This document shows positions 33,060 through 39,874 of a stretch of 64,000 nucleotides of DNA, in pieces. The position numbers were made by a program, and so were the translations under genes. The notes beneath the pieces are model-generated. The model was not told the origin of the DNA and did no database searches. It saw nothing but the letters and a program-made list of their open reading frames with translations. This DNA comes from Prevotella sp. UBA7551. Its GTDB lineage: Bacteria > Bacteroidota > Bacteroidia > Bacteroidales > Bacteroidaceae. Within the stretch, counting starts at the first letter, position 1. Each line of letters starts with the position of its first letter. The stretch lies in contig DLLX01000017.1 of NCBI GenBank assembly GCA_002479145.1, positions 20,946 to 84,945 on the forward strand, read 5' to 3'.

Positions 33060-36053
33060 ATGAACAGAAGAAGACGATTTGCAACGCTCTTGGTATTGCT
33101 CTTGACCCTATTGTCGGCCTCGGCGCAGCAGCAGACCATCACCGGTCACCTGCTCGATGGGCAGCACAAGCAGCCGTTGAGCTATGCTGTAGTGCAACTG
33201 TTAGGCCGCGACAGTACCTATGTGTCGGGCACGACAAGCGATGACACGGGCCGTTTCGTGCTGCAAGCCCCACGGGATGGCAACTATATTGTGAAGGTAT
33301 CCTTCGTGGGAATGCGCACCCTATGCCGCGATGTGGCCCTTTCCGCTGAGTCGAAGGGGACGGATGTGGGCACGTTGACGCTCCGTCCAGACGAGCATGT
33401 GCTCCGAGAAGTGACGATTGCCGCACAGGCTCCGAAGGTCGTTTTGAAGAACGACACCTTCCAATACAACGCTTCTGCCTATCGGGTAGCAGAAGGCTCC
33501 ACGGTCGAAGCACTGGTAAAAGTACTTCCAGGGGCAGAGGTTAGCGACGATGGTACGGTGAAAATCAATGGGAAAGAGGTGAAAAAGATACTTGTCGATG
33601 GCAAAGAGTTCATGACAGGAGACACCAAAACGGCACTGAAGAACCTGCCAGCCTCCATCATTGAGAAGGTAAAGGCTTACGATCAGCAGAGCGACCTGGC
33701 CCGAGTGACAGGAATTGACGACGGAGAGGAGCAGACCGTGCTCGATTTCGGGATGAAAAAGGGCATGAACAAAGGATTCTTCAGCAACATCAGTCTATCT
33801 CTTGGCACACATGGACGATACAGTGAGCGCGGCATGGCGGCCTATTTTAAGGACAAATTCCGCATGATGGGATTTGCCTCGGCCAACAACGTGGGGGACA
33901 TGATGTTCGGAGGAGGCCCCCGCGGCGGCTTCGGGCAAATGCGTCAGGGACTGAACAGCAGCAAGATGGCGGGGATCAACATGAACTATGACAATGGGAA
34001 GACATTTCAATGGGATGGCTCCCTGCGCTGGAACCATAATGACGGCGACCTCAGTGCCAAGGTGTTTAGTGACAATTTCGTTGCTGCCCAGCGCGCATAC
34101 AGCAACCGTCTCCAGCAGAAATATACTCGCAGCAACAGTTGGGACGGCCGTTTCCGGCTGGAGTGGACGCCCGACTCGATGTGGAACATCATGTTCCGTC
34201 CAAGTTTACAGCTCAGCAAGAGCGACGAACTGGACGTAAGCAGCTCTGCCACCTTCTCCGATGACCCCTATTCGCTTACCGACGACCCGCTCTCGGAGCC
34301 GGGATTGGCTGCGGCTGAGGCTGCCCGCGCTCTGGTCAACCGCCAGAAAAACACGACCGTCAGCTATGGCGACAATACCGCTGCGGCCGCATCGTTGCAG
34401 ATTAACCGCAAGTTGTCGGCCAATGGCCGCAACGTCACACTCCGGTTGGACGGCAACTATAAGGATGCCGATTCAAAAACCTTTTCGACCCAAGACCTTC
34501 AGTATTTCCAGATGCTTGACGCAACGGGGCAGGATTCCCTATATCATGCGTACAGATACAACCTCATGCCGACCAAATCGCACAGTTTGGGCGTTGAGGC
34601 CACTTATAGTGAGCCGCTGGCCAGCCGCACCTATTTGCAGTTGAGCTATCAATACAGCTACGGATTCAACAAAAGCGACCGCTCCACCTACGATTTCTCC
34701 CGCCTGGGCAGCGGCTTCTTCGGGTCTGTCGTGCCCGATTACCGCTCGTGGGGCAGCTATCTGGCGCTGCTGCAGTCTCCCTTGGAAGACTATTTCGACC
34801 AAAACCTGAGCCGATACTCTGAGTACAGGACCCATACGCAGAACATCCAGCTCATGATCCGTACCAGCCGGGCGCACTTCCGGTTCAATGCCGGCGTACA
34901 GTTGCAGCCCCAACACAGTATCTATCAGCAGGATTACCTCGGCGTTCACGTCGATACGGTGCGCAACACGTTCAACTGGAGCCCCACACTCGACCTCCGC
35001 TACAAGTTTTCCCAGCAGAGCAGCCTTCGCATCAACTACCGTGGCACGGCCACACAGCCCACAATGAGCCAGCTTCTGGACATCACCGACAACACCGACC
35101 CGCAGAATGTGAGCGTCGGCAACCCGGGCTTGCGTCCCGCTTTCACCCACAGGCTTCGCTTGTTCTACAATGGTTATCGGCAGAAATACACTCAGTCGTG
35201 GATGACTTTCCTCAATTTCTCCTCTGTACGCAACGCTATTGGCAACAGTGTGACCTATGATGCCGTGTCGGGAGCGCGCGTTGTGCGCCCCGTCAACATC
35301 AACGGCAACTGGAATGTGGATGCTGCGGTGATGTTCAATAGCAGTATCGACACGCTCGGAGTGTGGAATGTGAACACCTTCACGACTGCGGCATACAACC
35401 GCTATGCCTCTCTCCTGCAGCAGTCCCGCAGCAGCGCAGTGGAGAGAAACGTCACCAACCAGACCACCTTGGGCGAACGGCTGACCATCAGTTACCGCAA
35501 CAGCTGGCTGGAGGTAGCTCTTGACGGTTCGGTGGACTACAACCGCACCCAGAACCAGTTGCAATCGGCGCAAGACCTCAACACTTGGCGCTACGCCTAT
35601 GGTGGCTCCATCAACCTGACTGCGCCCTGGGGTACGAGCATATCGACCGACATCCACATGAACAGCCGCCGCGGATACAACGATGCCGCCTTAAACAGCA
35701 ACGAATTGCTGTGGAATGCACAGGTGGCGCAGAGCTTCCTGAAAGGTAAACCGCTTACCATTTCGCTCCAGCTCTATGACATTCTCCACCGCCAAAGCAA
35801 CCTCTCGCGCGCTGTCAACGACATGGGACGCACTGATACGGAGTACAACAGCATCAACAGCTATGCCCTGCTCACCCTGTCCTACCGCTTCAATCTCTTC
35901 GGGGGGAAGCCGCAACGTCCCTCTGGTGGGGCACGGCCTGGCGATGACGACGGCGGTCCGGGAATGCCTCCACCCCCAGACGGGGGACGGGCGCCAATGG
36001 GTGGGTCAGGTGGAAGGCCTCCTATGGGTGGCCCTGGCGGACGGCCTTTCTAA
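33060..36053 (+). CDS. Outer-membrane beta-barrel protein with carboxypeptidase-like domain (SusC/TonB-receptor relative)
   Basis: A 997-residue outer-membrane protein. Seen: a signal peptide (residues 1-~23, ending SASAQ), a carboxypeptidase regulatory-like domain (TITGHLLDGQHKQPLSYAVV, residues ~25-110), a plug-like region (LPGAEVSDDGTVKINGKEVKKILVDGKEF split, residues ~150-185, and NLPASIIEKVKAYDQ), then a large barrel of the outer-membrane-beta-barrel-family-3 type ending in TLSYRFNLFG near residue 950. After the barrel comes a ~45-residue Gly/Pro/Arg-rich tail (PPPPDGG, repeated GGRPPMGG). There is no SusD partner, so the substrate is unknown. The gene stands alone with a strong terminator. 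Confidence 0.88.
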   Translation: MNRRRRFATLLVLLLTLLSASAQQQTITGHLLDGQHKQPLSYAVVQLLGRDSTYVSGTTSDDTGRFVLQAPRDGNYIVKVSFVGMRTLCRDVALSAESKGTDVGTLTLRPDEHVLREVTIAAQAPKVVLKNDTFQYNASAYRVAEGSTVEALVKVLPGAEVSDDGTVKINGKEVKKILVDGKEFMTGDTKTALKNLPASIIEKVKAYDQQSDLARVTGIDDGEEQTVLDFGMKKGMNKGFFSNISLSLGTHGRYSERGMAAYFKDKFRMMGFASANNVGDMMFGGGPRGGFGQMRQGLNSSKMAGINMNYDNGKTFQWDGSLRWNHNDGDLSAKVFSDNFVAAQRAYSNRLQQKYTRSNSWDGRFRLEWTPDSMWNIMFRPSLQLSKSDELDVSSSATFSDDPYSLTDDPLSEPGLAAAEAARALVNRQKNTTVSYGDNTAAAASLQINRKLSANGRNVTLRLDGNYKDADSKTFSTQDLQYFQMLDATGQDSLYHAYRYNLMPTKSHSLGVEATYSEPLASRTYLQLSYQYSYGFNKSDRSTYDFSRLGSGFFGSVVPDYRSWGSYLALLQSPLEDYFDQNLSRYSEYRTHTQNIQLMIRTSRAHFRFNAGVQLQPQHSIYQQDYLGVHVDTVRNTFNWSPTLDLRYKFSQQSSLRINYRGTATQPTMSQLLDITDNTDPQNVSVGNPGLRPAFTHRLRLFYNGYRQKYTQSWMTFLNFSSVRNAIGNSVTYDAVSGARVVRPVNINGNWNVDAAVMFNSSIDTLGVWNVNTFTTAAYNRYASLLQQSRSSAVERNVTNQTTLGERLTISYRNSWLEVALDGSVDYNRTQNQLQSAQDLNTWRYAYGGSINLTAPWGTSISTDIHMNSRRGYNDAALNSNELLWNAQVAQSFLKGKPLTISLQLYDILHRQSNLSRAVNDMGRTDTEYNSINSYALLTLSYRFNLFGGKPQRPSGGARPGDDDGGPGMPPPPDGGRAPMGGSGGRPPMGGPGGRPF

Positions 36054-36128
36054 ACCCTAAAGCCTCCCTATCCGGCAATGACAGCTGGCCGAGCAAGAGG
36101 AGAATGATGGAAAAACAGCTAAAAGAGA

Positions 36129-36158
36129 ACCTGAATGCTATGCCATTCAGGTTTTTTT
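36129..36158 (+). terminator. Rho-independent terminator after the barrel protein gene
   Basis: ACCTGAATG (36129-36137) pairs with CATTCAGGT (36144-36152), loop of 6 nt, followed directly by a T7 run. A classic intrinsic terminator. A -7-like TATTTTTG (36161-36168) for the antiporter gene follows at once. Confidence 0.85.
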
Positions 36159-36219
36159 CGTATTTTTGCACGGGAGATTTGTGCTCCAATATAAAATGAA
36201 GACAAAAACAGAATAACCA

Positions 36220-37179
36220 ATGTTACTAAATTCTTTGTGGATTATTGTAGGCGTGGTGCTCGTCATCTGGGGCGCAGACCGCCTCACTGCAGGCTCCGTA
36301 GCTGTGGCAGAGCGGCTGCATGTGCCCCAAATTGTCATCGGACTGACTATTGTTGCCTTGGGCACATCGATGCCCGAGCTGTGTGTCAGTGTCGTGTCCG
36401 CCCTCCGGGGCACACCCGACTTGGCCGTGGGAAACGTGGTGGGGAGTAACGTTTTCAACGCATTGCTCATCGTTGGCGTGGCCGCTCTGGTTGCTCCCAT
36501 GACCATTTCGCCCCAAACTGTCCGCAAGGACATCCCTTGGACACTCGTCGCTTCGGTCATATTGTTGATGATGTGCCAGAACGATTGGGTCATTACGCGC
36601 ATCGATGGCGCCGTGCTTTTCATCCTTGCCGTGGTTTTCATGTGCCTCACCTTGAGAGGGGCGCAGACCGCCAAGCAGCCTGATGAGCCCGAAGGCCAGC
36701 CTTCCGCGACAGATAAAAAGCCCATGGCAGCCTGGTCGGCTGCGCTTTGGATAGTAGTGGGACTGGCCGCACTGATAGGCGGAAGCAACGTCTTTGTGGG
36801 CGGAGCCACCGAGGTGGCCAAGGCACTCCACGTCAGCGACGCGGTCATCGGGTTGACCATCGTGGCCGGCGGCACTTCCCTGCCCGAACTGGCTACCAGC
36901 GTGGTGGCCGCACGACAAGGGAACAGCGGCATCGCCATCGGCAACGTGCTGGGCAGCAATGTGTTCAACATTCTCATGATCATCGGCCTTACCGGCCTCA
37001 TCTCGCCCATGTCCATCCAGGGCATCACCACCGTCGACCTCTCCATGATGGTCATCTCGATGATGATACTATGGCTCTTCGCCTTTACCAAGTATCGCGT
37101 GGAGCGCTGGGAGGGCGCCGTGCTCGCCACCGTATTTGCCGGTTACATGGTGCATCTCATCAGTGCCGCCATGGCATAA
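36220..37179 (+). CDS. Calcium/sodium antiporter, CaCA family (YrbG-like)
   Basis: A 319-residue cation exchanger predicted to move Ca2+ against Na+ or H+ across the inner membrane. It has the internal two-fold repeat of the CaCA family: the alpha-1 motif GLTIVALGTSMPEL...GNVVGSNVFNALLIVG (residues ~42-92) and the alpha-2 motif GLTIVAGGTSLPEL...GNVLGSNVFNILMIIG (~210-262), each on paired helices, with about ten membrane segments in all. A short hydrophilic loop rich in Pro, Glu and Lys (residues ~148-170) separates the halves. Flanked by intrinsic terminators on both sides, it is a single-gene unit. Confidence 0.93.
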   Translation: MLLNSLWIIVGVVLVIWGADRLTAGSVAVAERLHVPQIVIGLTIVALGTSMPELCVSVVSALRGTPDLAVGNVVGSNVFNALLIVGVAALVAPMTISPQTVRKDIPWTLVASVILLMMCQNDWVITRIDGAVLFILAVVFMCLTLRGAQTAKQPDEPEGQPSATDKKPMAAWSAALWIVVGLAALIGGSNVFVGGATEVAKALHVSDAVIGLTIVAGGTSLPELATSVVAARQGNSGIAIGNVLGSNVFNILMIIGLTGLISPMSIQGITTVDLSMMVISMMILWLFAFTKYRVERWEGAVLATVFAGYMVHLISAAMA

Positions 37180-37192
37180 GGCGCAAAAGAAT

Positions 37193-37233
37193 GGAAAAAG
37201 TCCTGCCACACTCACTGCGGCAGGACTTTTTCC
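37193..37233 (+). terminator. Strong terminator after the antiporter gene
   Basis: A perfect 15-bp stem, GGAAAAAGTCCTGCC (37193-37207) with its complement GGCAGGACTTTTTCC (37219-37233), loop of 11 nt. It insulates the riboswitch-controlled gene downstream. Confidence 0.85.
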
Positions 37234-37266
37234 TTCAAAAAGAAGGCTTCTTCAGAGTTTTATTTG

Positions 37267-37274
37267 TAACTTTG
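37267..37274 (+). promoter_or_regulatory. -7 promoter element of yhhQ
   Basis: TAACTTTG followed by CA matches the -7 consensus. RNA starting near 37281 would begin about 11 nt before the riboswitch stem, so aptamer and promoter positions agree. No clear TTG is seen 19-20 bp upstream. Confidence 0.45.
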
Positions 37275-37291
37275 CACCCGCAAACTTACGT

Positions 37292-37326
37292 AGGGGTACT
37301 TGCTCAACCCCCTTTAACAAAACAAG
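37292..37326 (+). ncRNA. preQ1-I riboswitch
   Basis: A small queuine-precursor aptamer just before yhhQ. Stem P1 is AGGGG (37292-37296) with CCCCU (37309-37313). The loop holds CUUG (37299-37302), which pairs as pseudoknot P2 with CAAG (37323-37326); the C at 37308 is placed as the ligand-recognising C. The A-rich tail UUAACAAAACAAG (37314-37326) is the hallmark of the class and is the same as in the well-studied Thermoanaerobacter aptamer. Because the pseudoknot closes three bases before ATG 37330, control is probably at translation initiation: bound preQ1 would hide the start region and shut off uptake. Confidence 0.85.
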
Positions 37327-37329
37327 AAC

Positions 37330-38022
37330 ATGGACAACAGTAAAAAGCAGGTGAGTGTGCTGTTTATGCTTTTCAGCATCCTCTTTTGCGTTTGCCTGAT
37401 TGCGGCAAACACGTTTGAAACAAAGCAAATCTCAGTTTTTGGAATCAGTCTTACGGGCGGGCTTATCGTCTTCCCTGTGAGCTACATCATCAACGATTGC
37501 GTCTGCGAAGTATGGGGCTACAGCAAGGCAAGGCTGCTCATCTGGACGGGTTTCGCAATGAACTTCTTCTTTGTAGCCATGGGTGCGCTATGCGATGCCA
37601 TCCCCGGGGCAGCCTATTGGAATAACGATGCCGGCTTCCATGCCGTTTTCGGACTTGCCCCACGCATCGCCCTCGCCTCCTTCGTGGCCTTCATCATCGG
37701 GAGTTTTGCCAACGCCTATGTCATGAGTCGCATGAAACTGCACGACGGGGCACGCCGCTTCTCCGCCCGAGCCATCCTCTCCACCGTGGCAGGCGAGAGC
37801 CTTGACTCGTTCGTCTTCTTCCCATTGGCCCTCGGCGGCGTGGTGCCGGCCGATGAATTGCCCAAGTTGATGCTCTGGCAAGTGGTGCTCAAAACGGCCT
37901 ATGAGGTCGTCGCGCTGCCCGTCACCATCCGTGTGGTCCGCGCTTTGAAGCGTCACGAGGGCGATACCTACGACAGAGACGTAAACTACAACATCTTCAA
38001 AATCTTCGACCTTCAACGCTAA
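37330..38022 (+). CDS. yhhQ: Queuosine precursor transporter YhhQ family
   Basis: A 230-residue inner-membrane transporter of the YhhQ (VUT, formerly DUF165) family, which imports the deazapurine precursors preQ0 and preQ1 (or queuine) for tRNA queuosine. About six membrane helices are visible. Family landmarks: IAANTFETKQI near residue 24, GLIVFPVSYIINDCVCEVWGY (split, residues ~44-65) and RAILSTVAGESLDSFVFFPLA near residue 145 (split). The preQ1-I riboswitch directly upstream supports the substrate class. queF lies 339 bp downstream; queC, often between the two in this phylum, is not here. Confidence 0.93.
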   Translation: MDNSKKQVSVLFMLFSILFCVCLIAANTFETKQISVFGISLTGGLIVFPVSYIINDCVCEVWGYSKARLLIWTGFAMNFFFVAMGALCDAIPGAAYWNNDAGFHAVFGLAPRIALASFVAFIIGSFANAYVMSRMKLHDGARRFSARAILSTVAGESLDSFVFFPLALGGVVPADELPKLMLWQVVLKTAYEVVALPVTIRVVRALKRHEGDTYDRDVNYNIFKIFDLQR

Positions 38023-38180
38023 ATCGCTTTCAGGGCATACTGGAAGATGAGCTGGACGTGTCAGCTCGGGACGCGGCTTTGAGCAACCACCGTCCCCAAG
38101 CTGTCCGAGCCACATGGGCATACATAACCTATTGCTTATCAGAAGGTTAAGGTTGATATAGAAAAGGAAGTCAAAAAGGA

Positions 38181-38250
38181 TGAGTTTTTAATTTATTTTT
38201 CTGAGATTTTTAAATTAAAAATAGCGGAAAAATAAATTAAAAATATCAGC
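38181..38250. repeat. AT-rich dispersed repeat, copy B (inverted)
   Basis: Lies in the 339-bp gap between yhhQ and queF (38023-38361), which has no credible gene. TTTTTAATTTATTTTT, CTGAG, ATTTTTAAATTAAAAAT, AGCGG and AAAAATAAATTAAAAAT follow each other. Bases 38181-38222 are the inverted match of 25103-25146. The rest of the gap is ordinary sequence in which I see no remnant of queC. Confidence 0.6.
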
Positions 38251-38361
38251 AATACCATCCCTATCATGCGACCAACCCTGTGGGGTGGGTACACAAAACA
38301 AGGGGAAAGGGCATACCACTCCAACCAATGGCTTACCCCATCCTCACCAAATTATTGCATT

Positions 38362-38826
38362 ATGGAGAAAAACAAAAGAGAAGAAGAAGGGCTGCATGCC
38401 CTGGGCAAGAAGACCCAATACCGGATGGACTATGCGCCCGAGGTGCTGGAGACGTTTGAGAACAAGCACCCAGATAACGACTATTGGGTACGCTTCAACT
38501 GCCCCGAATTTACCAGTCTGTGCCCCATTACGGGACAACCCGACTTTGCAGAAATCCGCATCAGCTACATCCCCGAGCAGCGGATGGTGGAAAGCAAGAG
38601 CCTGAAACTCTATCTGTTCAGCTTCAGGAACCACGGCGACTTCCACGAAGACTGTGTAAACATCATCATGAAGGACCTCATCCGCCTCATGCAACCGAAG
38701 TATATCGAGATCACGGGGCTGTTTACGCCGCGCGGGGGCATCAGCATTTGGCCGTATGCCAACTATGGTCAGCCCGGCACAAAGTATGAGCAGCTGGCCG
38801 AACGACGTCTCATGAGCCACGAATAG
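38362..38826 (+). CDS. queF: NADPH-dependent 7-cyano-7-deazaguanine (preQ0) reductase QueF
   Basis: Reduces the nitrile preQ0 to the amine preQ1, the base inserted into tRNA by Tgt. The 154-residue protein is the short (YkvM-type) QueF. Seen: [16 protein letters not shown] near residue 53, with the catalytic Cys and Asp, and the QueF signature [21 protein letters not shown] near residues 80-100 (NADPH-binding ESKS and the following Glu/His), then [21 protein letters not shown] 38362 is chosen; the frame is open 32 codons upstream but that part is not conserved. It is on the same strand as yhhQ, but separated by the AT-rich repeat, so a shared transcript is uncertain. Confidence 0.95.
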   Translation: MEKNKREEEGLHALGKKTQYRMDYAPEVLETFENKHPDNDYWVRFNCPEFTSLCPITGQPDFAEIRISYIPEQRMVESKSLKLYLFSFRNHGDFHEDCVNIIMKDLIRLMQPKYIEITGLFTPRGGISIWPYANYGQPGTKYEQLAERRLMSHE

Positions 38827-38922
38827 CTACACCCGGACACTCCCAGCTTGTCAATTTTCTTACGAACAGGTGGCCAGCACACTGGGCATCAGTCGCCTTT
38901 GTGCTCACCCAATGGGTGGGCA

Positions 38923-39726
38923 CTAAAGGTCCTTCTCCTGCTTGTTCACCGCCTCCTGTGCCTTGCGGTTGGCCTCTGTGGCACTGGCCTTACGGTGATA
39001 CTGCATCACTTTCTTTCCAAACTGAGCGGCCATGGAGTCGGCTGAGAGGTAGACCATGCGCCCGTCATCATGTCCCACGGAGTCGTTGGGAATGCGATTC
39101 CCCTGTGCATCGACCGTGTCCTTATAAATATAGAGCCAGCCATTGTAGATATGCCAGCCCGTATAGACCGTCACGGTGGGGTAATACACCGGGCTTTCGT
39201 CCTCGAGCGTATTTTGCTTCTGCACATATCCCACAGGCGAGGCGAGATTGTGGCTCATCAGCGTGAAGCCATACTCGCGCGGAACGAAGAGCACCGCCTT
39301 CATCGAGTCGGTCATCTCGGCCATGATTTGCTCCTCGGTCTTAGTGGCACTGGGCTTCAGCTTCGGCAGTACCTGAAAGGTCCATGTGCCCTTGAGTTGC
39401 TCCAAGTCTATCACTTCCAGCGCCTCATTCTTGTTGTGGGGATTGACCAAGACGGCCACTTCGTCACCGATGGTGATTTCGCCGAAGACCTGCTTGTTCT
39501 TCATCGCATTGACAATGTTGTAGCGCACCGGGTCGCCCCCCTCGTTGCGGAGCACCACGATGACAGAGTCGGAGCAGCCGTCGCAAGCCAGCCCGTAAAC
39601 GGTATGGTCGCCCTTGAGGCGCACCTCGTCGGAGATGGCGCCCTGGTCGCCGCTGGTCGCCGTGTCATTGCAAGCCACAAGAACGGCTAACGCAAAGAAA
39701 ATCAATGGATAGAGTATTCGTTTCAT
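38923..39726 (-). CDS. Predicted lipoprotein, unknown function
   Basis: A 267-residue predicted lipoprotein with lipobox LVAC (Cys ~19). The mature part begins with an acidic linker; near residue 43 is VYGLACDGCSDSVIVVL, a CxxC pair, followed by beta-rich sequence (GDEVAVLVNPHN, GTWTFQVLPKLKP) and a C-terminal Lys/Gln-rich helix. I recognise it as a conserved Prevotella/Bacteroides lipoprotein type but know no function; an earlier thought of a DUF4738-like family is uncertain. A -7-like TATCTTTG (39750-39743) lies 17 bp before ATG 39726. Its neighbours do not suggest a role. Confidence 0.75.
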   Translation of the reverse strand: MKRILYPLIFFALAVLVACNDTATSGDQGAISDEVRLKGDHTVYGLACDGCSDSVIVVLRNEGGDPVRYNIVNAMKNKQVFGEITIGDEVAVLVNPHNKNEALEVIDLEQLKGTWTFQVLPKLKPSATKTEEQIMAEMTDSMKAVLFVPREYGFTLMSHNLASPVGYVQKQNTLEDESPVYYPTVTVYTGWHIYNGWLYIYKDTVDAQGNRIPNDSVGHDDGRMVYLSADSMAAQFGKKVMQYHRKASATEANRKAQEAVNKQEKDL

Positions 39727-39803
39727 TTTGTCTATTTGGCTGCAAAGATAGCCAAAAACTGCTAAAAAAGATAATGAGGGGGCGCATTTTGGGATATTTT
39801 ACC

Positions 39804-39811
39804 TAATTTTG
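39804..39811 (+). promoter_or_regulatory. -7 promoter element of the carboxyltransferase gene
   Basis: TAATTTTG followed by CA matches TAnnTTTG; predicted RNA start near 39818 and a leader of about 57 nt to ATG 39875. No convincing -33 element at the usual distance. Confidence 0.4.
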
Positions 39812-39874
39812 CAACTCGTATGGCTACACGGTAACCAACTTTTTGTTTTGAGGAAGAAATTGAATTCAATTTAT

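Noticed and set aside
38266..38330. Possible second preQ1 riboswitch before queF (ACACAAAACAAGGGG tail)
   Set aside because: The A-rich tail is suggestive, but the preceding stem has mismatches, no C stands in the recognition position, and the element is about 50 nt away from the start codon.
38923..39726. Firm assignment of the lipoprotein to a named DUF
   Set aside because: I could not match it with confidence from sequence alone, so it is left as an unknown lipoprotein.
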